Positions 38,865 to 46,105 of a stretch of 54,074 nucleotides of DNA are shown here, one piece after another. A program made the translations under genes and the position numbers. The stretch spans positions 1-54,074 of the forward strand of contig NZ_NPJJ01000051.1 in NCBI RefSeq assembly GCF_002251385.1. Reading direction: 5' to 3'. Below the pieces are notes generated by a model. That model did not search any database. It was not told the DNA's origin and worked only from the letters and a program-made list of their open reading frames with translations. The stretch comes from Prevotella sp. P5-108 (GTDB lineage: Bacteria; Bacteroidota; Bacteroidia; Bacteroidales; Bacteroidaceae). The stretch's first letter is position 1. Each line of letters begins with the position of its first letter.

Positions 38865-40064
38865 CTATCGTTTCTCGTCGGGGTGGATGCCGTAGAAGAC
38901 ACGCAGCGGCGTCGAGGTGACCTTGATGAAGCCCTTGGCGTCATCGGCGGTCCATCCGTGCTGCATCTCGCCATACTCGCCGAGCTTGCTCTTGAGCAGG
39001 TCGTCGGGTGAGTCCACGCCCACAGTCTCAAATCCCAATGGGCGCAGTTTGAGGATAGCGGTGCCGTTGACGTGGCGCTGCGAAGAGGTAAGCATGGCCT
39101 CGATGTCGGGCATTACGGGCTCCAGATACTGGCTCTCGTGGAGGAACATGCCATACCAGTTGGCCACCTGCTCCTTCCAGTACTGCTGCCACTTGCTCAG
39201 CGTGTACTTCTCCAGCAGTCGGTGGGCCTCGATGATGAGCTTGGGGGCGGCTGCCTCAAAGCCTACACGACCCTTGATGCCGATGATGGTGTCGCCCACG
39301 TTGAAGTCGCGGCCGATGGCGTAGGCGGCGCCTATCTCCTCAATCTTCTGGATGGCGGCAATCTTGTCGTCAAACTTCTCGCCGTTGACGGCGGCTATCT
39401 CGCCCTTCTCAAAGGTAATCTTCAGTTCGCTCTCGTCGGTGCGGGTCACGTGCTTGAGGAACGCCTCTTCGGGCAAGCCCTGCGCAGAGTCGAGCAGTTC
39501 ACCTCCGCAGATGCTGGTTCCCCATATACCCACGTTGTAAGAGTACTTGAGCTTGGTGAAGTCGGCATAGTAGCCGTGGGCGTTGAGGTAGTCCACCTCT
39601 TCCTGGCGTGAGAGCGCCTTGTCGCGGGTCAGGGTGATAATCTCCACGCCCGGTGCCATGACGAGGAAGGTCATGTCGAAGCGTATCTGGTCGTTGCCGG
39701 CGCCGGTAGAGCCGTGGGCTATGGCGTGGGCACCTATCTCGTTGGCGTAGCGGGCTATGGCGATGGCCTGGAAGATGCGCTCCGACGATACGCTGATGGG
39801 GTAGCAGTTGTTGCGCATCACGTTGCCGTAAATCATGTACTTCAGACTCTTCTCGTAGTACTCCTGAGTCACGTCGAGGGTCACATATTTTACAGCGCCC
39901 AACTTGTAGGCGTTGGCTTCATTCTCCTTGAGCTGTGCGGCACTGAATCCGCCGGTGTTGGCACAGGCGGCATACACGTCATAACCTTCTTCAGTAAGTT
40001 TCATGACGGTGTACGAGGTGTCGAGACCGCCCGAAAAGGCTACTACTACTTTCTTCTTGCTCAT
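38865..40064 (-). CDS. argG: Argininosuccinate synthase
   Basis: A 399-residue ATP-dependent enzyme that joins citrulline and aspartate. The N-terminal ATP-pyrophosphatase loop VVVAFSGGLDTSYTV, AIAHGSTGAGNDQIRFD and SERIFQAIAIARYANE are diagnostic. The length matches the family. It lies 16 bp behind the GNAT gene. Confidence 0.96.
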   Translation of the reverse strand: MSKKKVVVAFSGGLDTSYTVMKLTEEGYDVYAACANTGGFSAAQLKENEANAYKLGAVKYVTLDVTQEYYEKSLKYMIYGNVMRNNCYPISVSSERIFQAIAIARYANEIGAHAIAHGSTGAGNDQIRFDMTFLVMAPGVEIITLTRDKALSRQEEVDYLNAHGYYADFTKLKYSYNVGIWGTSICGGELLDSAQGLPEEAFLKHVTRTDESELKITFEKGEIAAVNGEKFDDKIAAIQKIEEIGAAYAIGRDFNVGDTIIGIKGRVGFEAAAPKLIIEAHRLLEKYTLSKWQQYWKEQVANWYGMFLHESQYLEPVMPDIEAMLTSSQRHVNGTAILKLRPLGFETVGVDSPDDLLKSKLGEYGEMQHGWTADDAKGFIKVTSTPLRVFYGIHPDEKR

Positions 40065-40080
40065 AATGATTGGTGTTTTA

Positions 40081-40689
40081 TTAGTTCTGTTCTTGGTTTC
40101 TCTTGTCTATCTTGTTGATTCTCTCGATTACCTCCTGCGGCAGCTTGGCGGGCAGGTGCTCCTCGGGGTCGTAGAGCATGGCGGTGCAGATGCAGTATTT
40201 GCGCCCGGTGCGCTTGAGCACGTCTACGTTGATGCAGCCTTCGCATCCGCGCCAGAAGGCTTCGTCGTCGGTGAGGTCGGCAAAGGTCACAGGCTGGTAG
40301 CCCAACTGCGTGTTCATCGTCATCACGGCGGCTCCGCTCGTAAGGCTGAATATCTTGGCGTGGGGCCAGCGGGTGCGGGCGAGGGTGAAGGTGAGGTCCT
40401 TGATGCGCTTGGCCACGCCGTGCTTGCGGAAGTCGGGGTGTACTATCAGTCCCGACGTGGTCACATACTGCTTGTTGCCCCATGTCTCTATATAACTGAA
40501 GCCGGCAAAGCGGTCGCCCGAGAGGGCTATGACGGCTTTGGCCTCCTTCATCTTGGTGGTAAGATACTCGTGCGTACGCTTGGCGATGCCCGTTCCTCTT
40601 ACCTTGGCGGCGTCGGCAATGGTCTGTAAGATGGTGTCCACGTATTTCTCGTGCGAGGCGTCGGCCACCATTACCTTGATTTCTTCCAT
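40081..40689 (-). CDS. GNAT-family N-acyltransferase of the arginine operon
   Basis: A 202-residue GNAT protein. The acyl-CoA-binding region is visible as GLIVHPDFRKHGVAKRIKDL, and the C-terminal third carries a Cys-rich stretch (WRGCEGCINVDVLKRTGRKYCICTAML). It lies between argR and argG with gaps of 15 and 16 bp. No canonical argA or argJ is in the window. The best inference is that this enzyme makes N-acetyl- or N-succinyl-glutamate, the first step of the pathway. I recall genetic evidence for the homologous gene in Bacteroides thetaiotaomicron. Confidence 0.85.
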   Translation of the reverse strand: MEEIKVMVADASHEKYVDTILQTIADAAKVRGTGIAKRTHEYLTTKMKEAKAVIALSGDRFAGFSYIETWGNKQYVTTSGLIVHPDFRKHGVAKRIKDLTFTLARTRWPHAKIFSLTSGAAVMTMNTQLGYQPVTFADLTDDEAFWRGCEGCINVDVLKRTGRKYCICTAMLYDPEEHLPAKLPQEVIERINKIDKRNQEQN

Positions 40690-40704
40690 TCTTCTCTTCT
40701 TGGT

Positions 40705-41181
40705 TTATATCAGATTGGGGATTACCTGCATCAGCTTGCGCTCCAGCCTGCCGCGGTCGGCGCCCTCGGCGAGGATGGTGACGATGGTGTCGTCGCCGGC
40801 AATGGTTCCCAATATCTCTATGATGTTACTGTTGTCTATGTTGTAGGCTATCGCGCTGGCGTAGCCAGGCCGTGTCTTGATGACGGCGATGTTGTTGGAG
40901 TATTGTATCGACACGAAACCAGGCGCCTGGAGCATCTGCTTGGCGGTCTTGGGACGGGTGACGCGCTTGTACATGGTCTCGTTGGGCAATACGTAGACAT
41001 ACTTGCCGTTCATGCTCGATGCCTTGGCTATCTTGAGCAGTTTCATGTCGCGGCTCAGCGTGGCTTGGGTCACCTCGAAGCCCTCTCTAATCAGTTCGGT
41101 GAGGATGTCTTCCTGGCTGCAGAACTCCTTGCTGGAGATGAGCATCTTGAGAGCCTCGATACGGTCTTTCTTTCCTTTCAT
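40705..41181 (-). CDS. argR: Arginine repressor
   Basis: A 158-residue ArgR. The winged helix N-terminal half contains KMLISSKEFCSQEDILTELIREGFEVTQATLSRDMKLL. The C-terminal hexamerisation and arginine-binding half contains VIKTRPGYASAIAYNID and EILGTIAGDDTIVTIL. It is the first gene of the operon argR-GNAT-argG-pspC-argC-argD, so it likely controls its own synthesis through the palindromes upstream. Confidence 0.95.
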   Translation of the reverse strand: MKGKKDRIEALKMLISSKEFCSQEDILTELIREGFEVTQATLSRDMKLLKIAKASSMNGKYVYVLPNETMYKRVTRPKTAKQMLQAPGFVSIQYSNNIAVIKTRPGYASAIAYNIDNSNIIEILGTIAGDDTIVTILAEGADRGRLERKLMQVIPNLI

Positions 41182-41185
41182 GATG

Positions 41186-41199
41186 TGTATATTTATACA
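41186..41199. promoter_or_regulatory. ARG-box-like operator 1
   Basis: TGTATATTTATACA, a near-perfect palindrome 5 bp ahead of the argR ATG, downstream of the -7 box and overlapping the presumed transcription start. It resembles ArgR sites in its AT-rich centre and TGTAT/ATACA arms. Confidence 0.6.
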
Positions 41200-41209
41200 T
41201 TTACGGGTG

Positions 41210-41241
41210 CAAAATTACACAAAAGATGCATATTCGCCAAA
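41210..41241 (-). promoter_or_regulatory. Promoter of the arginine operon
   Basis: On the minus strand TTTG (41241-41238), a 20-nt spacer and TAATTTTG (41217-41210) give a full Bacteroidetes promoter ahead of argR. ARG-box-like palindromes lie on both sides. Confidence 0.75.
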
Positions 41242-41247
41242 GAAAAA

Positions 41248-41282
41248 TGTATAAAAATACGCCTGTGCTGTATATTTATACA
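41248..41282. promoter_or_regulatory. ARG-box-like operator pair 2 and 3
   Basis: TGTATAAAAATACG (41248-41261) and TGTATATTTATACA (41269-41282) are centred 21 bp apart, the spacing of paired ARG boxes in E. coli. The second copy is identical to operator 1. The pair directly abuts the -33 element. Confidence 0.6.
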
Positions 41283-41464
41283 ACAATTTGCATTATATAC
41301 ACACTCCCATTCATGACCGTCGGGCTGTAGGCATTGACGGATGCGATGCGGGTGGTAAGGGACGCAAGTGTTGGTAAATCAGATGGTTTGCTTGGTGGTG
41401 ATGACGGGGGTCGTGGGCTGCGGCGATGGGCGATGGGTGGGTCGCCAGGCTTGCGCAAAGTTGT

Positions 41465-41492
41465 GCAATATACAGTAAATGATGTATATTGC
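41465..41492. promoter_or_regulatory. 28-bp inverted repeat between menA and argR
   Basis: GCAATATACA (41465-41474) and TGTATATTGC (41483-41492) are exact inverse copies around 8 nt. No T run follows on either strand, so a terminator is unlikely. A dimeric regulator site is possible. The stretch 41300-41464 otherwise holds nothing recognised. Confidence 0.45.
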
Positions 41493-41517
41493 CTCGTTCC
41501 CCACCGCTTCCTTGTCG

Positions 41518-42366
41518 TTATACCGCCATCAGCACTACATATATTATATTGATGATGCCGGCAGCCATCAGCAGCTTGTTGTAGGTGGCGCCCTTGGCGC
41601 GGAGGGTGGCGGCGAAGAGGGCTGCGGCAGGGACGACTACCAGCATGGCGAGGCTCCAGCCCAGAGCCAGATAGGCGAGCACGGGCATCAGAGCCACCAC
41701 GGTGCCCATCAGGCACAGGGCTGCGCGGCGCCCGAACCTCACGGGGAAAGTGCGCTTGCCCACGAGTCGGTCGCTGTCCATGTCGCGCAGATTGTTGATG
41801 AGCAGCACACACATCGAGATGAGTCCGCTCACGCCTCCAGCACACCATACCGACCACGCAAACTGTCCCGTCTGCAGATAGTATGTGCCTGACGAGGCTA
41901 TCACGCCGTAGTAGAGAAATACGAATATGTCTGCCACGCCCAGATACGACAGCGAGTGGCTCGTGGCAGTATAGAGCCAGGCGAAGAGCAGGGCCGAGAC
42001 GCCGATGGCGAGGATTACCCAACCGCCGTGGACGACCAGGAAGAGACCGCAGCCCACGCTCACCGCGAGCGCAGTAAGACAGGCCCACTCCATCTGCCGC
42101 TTGCTCACTTCGCCTTCAGCCAGCGCGCGCTTGAAGCCCGCACGGCCTTTCTGGTCGGTACCCCGCACGAAGTCGTAGTAGTCGTTGATAAGGTTGGACA
42201 GTATCTGCAGCGCCAGCGCGCAGACGATGGTCACCGCAGCCACGGTGGCAGAGGTGACGGGCGACGGCATGGCTATCAGCGCCGCCATAACCGGACAGAG
42301 CGAGGCTGCAAGCGTCTGCGGCCGCACTATCCTGAACCAGAGTCCTATAGTCTTCATCATAGTCAT
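41518..42366 (-). CDS. menA: 1,4-dihydroxy-2-naphthoate polyprenyltransferase
   Basis: A 282-residue inner-membrane enzyme of menaquinone synthesis that prenylates dihydroxynaphthoate. It has eight or nine hydrophobic segments and the two acidic motifs of UbiA-type prenyltransferases: NDYYDFVRGTD near residue 67 and NNLRDMDSDRLVGKRTFPVRFG near 190. The start is taken at 42366 (MTMMKTIGLW); ATGs at 42360 and 42357 are equally possible, and the longer frame is not supported. No other men genes are nearby. Confidence 0.9.
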   Translation of the reverse strand: MTMMKTIGLWFRIVRPQTLAASLCPVMAALIAMPSPVTSATVAAVTIVCALALQILSNLINDYYDFVRGTDQKGRAGFKRALAEGEVSKRQMEWACLTALAVSVGCGLFLVVHGGWVILAIGVSALLFAWLYTATSHSLSYLGVADIFVFLYYGVIASSGTYYLQTGQFAWSVWCAGGVSGLISMCVLLINNLRDMDSDRLVGKRTFPVRFGRRAALCLMGTVVALMPVLAYLALGWSLAMLVVVPAAALFAATLRAKGATYNKLLMAAGIINIIYVVLMAV

Positions 42367-42381
42367 AGTCGTTGTCGGTGG

Positions 42382-42427
42382 TAAAACAAAGAGCCACACC
42401 CTTACCCTTCTTGGGGCGAGCGTGGCT
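42382..42427 (-). terminator. Probable terminator of the DUF4923 gene
   Basis: On the minus strand AGCCAC (42427-42422) pairs with GTGGCT (42397-42392) around a long loop, followed by CTTTGTTTT. It lies just upstream of menA. Confidence 0.5.
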
Positions 42428-42454
42428 ATAGTTATGGTCGTCTACATAGCTGTA

Positions 42455-43111
42455 TTACTTGTGGGTGTCCAGACCGATGCGCACACCGTCGTAGTTCTTG
42501 CTCAGGTCGCCCATAGTCTGCAGGGTGCTGTTGCCGCTCATCGCTGCCAGAGTCTGGAAGAGGTTGAGCAACTTCTTCGACTCCATCAGGAAGCTCATGC
42601 CGCCCGTGGTCTTCTTGGCATATACGTTGAGGCTGAAGAGCAGGGTCTTCAGCACCAGTTTCTGGTCTTCCTGTGTGTAGGTCCACTGGCCGCTGATGGG
42701 CTTGCCGTCTATCTTGCCGCTGAAGGTCTTGTCGCTGTTGATGGTGAGATAGGTGTTCTTGCTGTTGATGCCCACCTTGGTGTAGGTATCGCTCAGTTTT
42801 CCCTTGATTTCGGTGGCGATGGTCTCGCCTCCCGCCTTGGCGAGCAGATTTTCGGTGGTGAATGCCACGCCGGGCTGTCTGTAGTGCCATGTACCGATGA
42901 GGTCGCGCTCGCGGGGCTTGTCGGTTCCCAGGATGCTCTTGATGGTGTTGCCCAGCGTCTGTCCGTTGGTGGCAGCGCTGATGATAGACCCCAGCACGCT
43001 CTGGTGACTGGTGGTCTGGGTGTTGGTCTGTGTGTTGGTGTTACCTGAAGTGCCGCAGCTGCTGAGCATGACGCTGCATGCCAGGACGGCAATGATGATT
43101 GATTTGTTCAT
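42455..43111 (-). CDS. DUF4923-type lipoprotein
   Basis: A 218-residue lipoprotein (MNKSIIIAVLACSVMLSSC, followed by a Thr/Gln-rich linker). The body has a lipocalin-like appearance: LIGTWHYRQPGVAFTTENLLAKAGGE, YLTINSDKTFSGKIDGKPISGQWTY and LNVYAKKTTGGMSFLMESKKLL. Such DUF4923 proteins are widespread in Bacteroidetes and have no known function. It is a single gene between terminators. Confidence 0.75.
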   Translation of the reverse strand: MNKSIIIAVLACSVMLSSCGTSGNTNTQTNTQTTSHQSVLGSIISAATNGQTLGNTIKSILGTDKPRERDLIGTWHYRQPGVAFTTENLLAKAGGETIATEIKGKLSDTYTKVGINSKNTYLTINSDKTFSGKIDGKPISGQWTYTQEDQKLVLKTLLFSLNVYAKKTTGGMSFLMESKKLLNLFQTLAAMSGNSTLQTMGDLSKNYDGVRIGLDTHK

Positions 43112-43151
43112 TTTCTCTAAAATTATAACGATAATCTATGTCTCTGACGCA

Positions 43152-43182
43152 ATAAAAAGGCCAAGGTTTAATATCCTTGGCC
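43152..43182 (-). terminator. Rho-independent terminator of the BI-1 gene
   Basis: A perfect 8-bp stem GGCCAAGG/CCTTGGCC followed on the minus strand by TTTTTAT, 31 bp past the stop. Confidence 0.92.
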
Positions 43183-43212
43183 TGTATTTTCACGATGAAG
43201 CCTGTCCTCGCA

Positions 43213-43938
43213 TCAGTCGCGGTTGCCGCCGAAGAAGCGCAGCAGGTAGAGGAACAGGTTGATAAAGTCGAGGTATAGGCTCAGCGCGCCTGTCACTGCC
43301 AACTTCTGGCTGGTCTCTCCCAAGTCGGGAGCCATGGCAAGGCTCATCTTGATTTGCTGGCTGTCCCATGCGGTGAGGCCCACGAAGACCAGCACGCCGA
43401 TGATGCTTACCACCAGGTCCAGACCTGAACTGTGCAGGAACATGTTGACCACGCTGGCGATGATGACGCCTATCAGCGCCATGAAGAGCAGTCCGCCTAT
43501 CTTGGTCAGGTCGCGGCTGGTGAAGTAGCCGTAGGCTGCCATGACGCCGAATGTGCCGGCGGTGACGGCAAAGGTCTTGATGATGGCTGCGGGGGCAAAG
43601 AGTACGAAGATGGATGAGAGGGTAAGTCCGTTGAGTGCCGAGAAGATGATAAACATCAGTGTGGTGGTAGCCAGAGAGCGGTTTTCCTTGTTCACGCTGT
43701 TGGATATCTTCCATACCAGCACCAGTTCGGCGATGATGATGGCCCATATGCCCAGCTGGCTGCTGTATATCAGCTGTATCAGTCCTGGCGACATCGCTAC
43801 GCTGTAGGCGGTGAGGCCGCTGATGGCAAGCGCCATCGCCATCCATAGGTATACCTTGCGCATCAGTATCGGGAACGCTGCCGAGAGTGACATGCTCTCA
43901 CTCTGTCTGATCTTTTCTTCTAAATCGTTAATGTTCAT
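43213..43938 (-). CDS. Bax inhibitor-1/YccA-family membrane protein
   Basis: A 241-residue inner-membrane protein with seven hydrophobic segments beginning at VYLWMAMALAISGLTAYSVA. The family signatures are LTLSSIF and VFVGLTAWDSQQIK, with conserved aspartates near the C-terminus in SLYLDFINLFLYLLRFFGG. Homologues include E. coli YccA, an FtsH modulator, and BsYetJ, a pH-sensitive calcium leak channel. The role here is unproven. The -7 box TATATTTG lies at 44003-43996. Confidence 0.92.
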   Translation of the reverse strand: MNINDLEEKIRQSESMSLSAAFPILMRKVYLWMAMALAISGLTAYSVAMSPGLIQLIYSSQLGIWAIIIAELVLVWKISNSVNKENRSLATTTLMFIIFSALNGLTLSSIFVLFAPAAIIKTFAVTAGTFGVMAAYGYFTSRDLTKIGGLLFMALIGVIIASVVNMFLHSSGLDLVVSIIGVLVFVGLTAWDSQQIKMSLAMAPDLGETSQKLAVTGALSLYLDFINLFLYLLRFFGGNRD

Positions 43939-43995
43939 AATCGTCTGTTTTATGGTTTATACTATGGTGACTGCAAAGAGCATGCCACCACATTG

Positions 43996-44003
43996 CAAAT
44001 ATA
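43996..44003 (-). promoter_or_regulatory. -7 box of the BI-1 gene
   Basis: TATATTTG on the minus strand, 58 bp ahead of the ATG. The rest of the 43939-44289 spacer holds only a weak -7-like CAATTTTG at 44240-44247 for the gene to the right. Confidence 0.5.
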
Positions 44004-44289
44004 AGAAGATTTATTCGTCTGCACTACTTTTTTTGTTATTATTTGCGACCCCGCCCTTATTTTTATCATTTATTACGAAAGTCGCGCCTACTGCCAAGGG
44101 GCTTTTGCCGGTTTCGGCGATTGTCGTGCTGTCCACCTCGGCCCTCGCGCCAGCCCTCGCAGCCATCCCCGCAAGGCGGGAGCATGGCGCAGAGAGCAGA
44201 ATGTCAAAAAAAAGCGGCGCCGAGAGCCCGGTTTGGTATCAATTTTGCACCCTCTGCCCGTAGAGACACCAACTATACATATATATATT

Positions 44290-45582
44290 ATGAGTATAAA
44301 GCAAATACCCGTTCTGCTGCTCACGGGCTATCTTGGTAGCGGCAAGACCACATTGGTCAACAAAATTCTCGCCAATAAGAAGGGCATCAAGTTTGCCGTC
44401 ATCGTCAACGATATCGGTGAGGTAAACATCGACGCCGACCTCATACAGCAGGGCGGAGTGGTCAACAAGAAGGACGACAGCCTCGTGGCTCTGCAGAATG
44501 GCTGCATCTGCTGCACGCTCAAGATGGACCTGGTCGAGCAGATACGCGAAATCATAGAGATGGGGCGCTTCGACTACATCGTCATCGAGGCAAGCGGCAT
44601 CTGCGAGCCCGCCCCAATCGCACAGACCATCTGCTCCATCCCCTCGATGGGACCGCAGTATATCAAGGGTGGCATAGCCCGGCTCGACTGCATCGTGACG
44701 GTGGTCGACGCCCTGCGCATGAAAGACGAGTTTGGCAATGGCGACAATCTGCAGCGCCACAATCTCGACGAAGACGACCTCGAGAACCTGGTCATCCAGC
44801 AGCTCGAGTTCTGCAATATCATTCTGCTCAACAAGGCTTCAGAGGTGACTCCCTCGGAGCTCGACCACGTCACCCAGATTATCCGCGCCATCCAGCCCAA
44901 GGCCGAAATCATACCTTGCGACTATGGCGACATCGAGCTTGAGCGCATCCTCGACACCCGCCGCTTCAATTTCGACGACGTAGCGACCTCTGCCGCGTGG
45001 ATAGACCAGATAGAGCACCACCACGGTGAGCCTGACGATGACGAAGAGGCAGAAGAAGAGCACCATCATCACGATGACGAGCACGAGCACCACGACCACG
45101 ATGAGCATCATCATGATGACGAGCATGAGCACTGCGACCACGACCATCATGACCACGACGACCACGGCCACTGCCATCACCACCATCACGACCATGAGCA
45201 TGGCGAGGTCGAGGAGTACGGTATAGGTACCTTTGTCTATTACCGCCGCCGTCCGCTCGACCTGGCGCGCTTCGACGAGTTTGTCGCCCGCTTCTGGCCC
45301 AAGGGGGTCATCCGCTGCAAGGGCATGTGCTGGTTTGCCGACGAGCCCGACGTGTGCTATCTCTTCGAGCAGGCAGGCCGCCAGATGGGTCTCAAGAATG
45401 CCGGACAGTGGTATGCCACCATGCCCGAAGACCAGCTGAGCGAAATGATGGACCGCGAGCCTGGGCTGCGCCGCGACTGGGACGAGCAGTATGGCGACCG
45501 CATGCAGAAGCTCGTCTTCATCGGTCAGAAGATGGATAAGCGCTCCATCATCGCCCGCCTCGACAAGTGCCTGGCTGACTAA
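44290..45582 (+). CDS. CobW/COG0523-family GTPase with a long His-rich region, putative zinc chaperone
   Basis: A 430-residue cytoplasmic GTP-binding metallochaperone. The start at 44290 (MSIKQIPVLLLTGYLGSGKTT) places the Walker A motif at residues 13-20. The metal-binding CxCC motif CICC is at 72-75, and switch residues VIEASGICEPAPIAQT follow. A stretch of about 65 residues (243-306) is mostly His, Asp and Glu, a likely zinc store or sensor. The C-terminal CobW domain starts near GIGTFVYYRRRPLDL. The guanine-specificity motif reads NKAS rather than NKxD. No Zur site was recognised upstream. Confidence 0.9.
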   Translation: MSIKQIPVLLLTGYLGSGKTTLVNKILANKKGIKFAVIVNDIGEVNIDADLIQQGGVVNKKDDSLVALQNGCICCTLKMDLVEQIREIIEMGRFDYIVIEASGICEPAPIAQTICSIPSMGPQYIKGGIARLDCIVTVVDALRMKDEFGNGDNLQRHNLDEDDLENLVIQQLEFCNIILLNKASEVTPSELDHVTQIIRAIQPKAEIIPCDYGDIELERILDTRRFNFDDVATSAAWIDQIEHHHGEPDDDEEAEEEHHHHDDEHEHHDHDEHHHDDEHEHCDHDHHDHDDHGHCHHHHHDHEHGEVEEYGIGTFVYYRRRPLDLARFDEFVARFWPKGVIRCKGMCWFADEPDVCYLFEQAGRQMGLKNAGQWYATMPEDQLSEMMDREPGLRRDWDEQYGDRMQKLVFIGQKMDKRSIIARLDKCLAD

Positions 45583-45687
45583 GCGTTAGCACCGACTGTC
45601 TCCGCCAAAGCGCCGACCATCCCCGCAGTCGCACCGACCATCCCCGCCAAAGCGCCGACCATCCTTGCAGTCGCGCCGACAGTCCCC
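45583..45687. repeat. 21-bp tandem array directly behind the CobW-type gene
   Basis: Five 21-bp units begin at the first base after the stop codon. Units 2 and 4, and 3 and 5, pair up as a 42-bp higher-order repeat (GCCAAAGCGCCGACCATCC and GCAGTCGCACCGACC). In the CobW frame they would read as heptads of the type AKAPTIP/AVAPTIP. Confidence 0.8.
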
Positions 45688-45705
45688 TCCATCACCCCAA
45701 TACAC

Positions 45706-45757
45706 CGAGCCCCGCCCTACACCGTTCCCATGCCGGGAACAGATAGGGTGGGGCTCG
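45706..45757. terminator. GC-rich hairpin between two tandem arrays
   Basis: CGAGCCCCGCCCT pairs with AGGGTGGGGCTCG (one wobble), with an inner GTTCCC/GGGAAC stem. There is no T run, so terminator function is uncertain. Confidence 0.45.
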
Positions 45758-45780
45758 CTGCGTCTATATCTGTCTACAGG

Positions 45781-45860
45781 GTGATGACCTCGACGCCAAC
45801 CGTGATGACCTCCACAATCGCCGAGATGACCTTCGCAATCGCCGAGATGACCTCCATCGG
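45781..45860. repeat. 21-bp tandem array, second type
   Basis: Units at 45781, 45802, 45823 and 45844 follow the pattern GAGATGACCTCCACAATCGCC; the last is shorter. The sequence differs from the first array but the period is the same. Confidence 0.8.
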
Positions 45861-45945
45861 CTCGTATCATAAGGCACGAGCTCACGTGCCTTATGTTACG
45901 TGCCCTCGTACCTTATGTTACGCGGCTTCGTGACTTATGTTACGA
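45859..45945. repeat. 21-23 bp tandem array, third type
   Basis: Four units share CGTGCCTTATGTTACG-like cores in alternating orientation and resemble the array at 20828-20914 (CTCGTATCA...TTACGAG). It abuts the second array. Confidence 0.7.
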
Positions 45946-46062
45946 GCCAGCCGCAGCCCCCTCTGTGTCGCTGCGGGTGCCTCCGGCTTGCGGTATGTCA
46001 ATAATTGGCTCGACAATGCTATGAAACTTCGTGCGGGAGATGATGGATTGGCCGCCTTTTTG

Positions 46063-46070
46063 TAATTTTG
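46063..46070 (+). promoter_or_regulatory. -7 box of the MFS efflux gene
   Basis: TAATTTTG, 35 bp ahead of the ATG at 46106, fits TAnnTTTG. No -33 TTG at the expected distance. Confidence 0.55.
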
Positions 46071-46105
46071 CAGCCGCAAAGGATAACACCTATTTAATAT
46101 ATATC

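Noticed and set aside
44240..44247. CAATTTTG as promoter of the CobW-type gene
   Set aside because: One mismatch to TAnnTTTG and no -33 element; too weak to list as a feature.
45583..45946. Possible CRISPR array
   Set aside because: Tandem minisatellites with no unique spacers between units.
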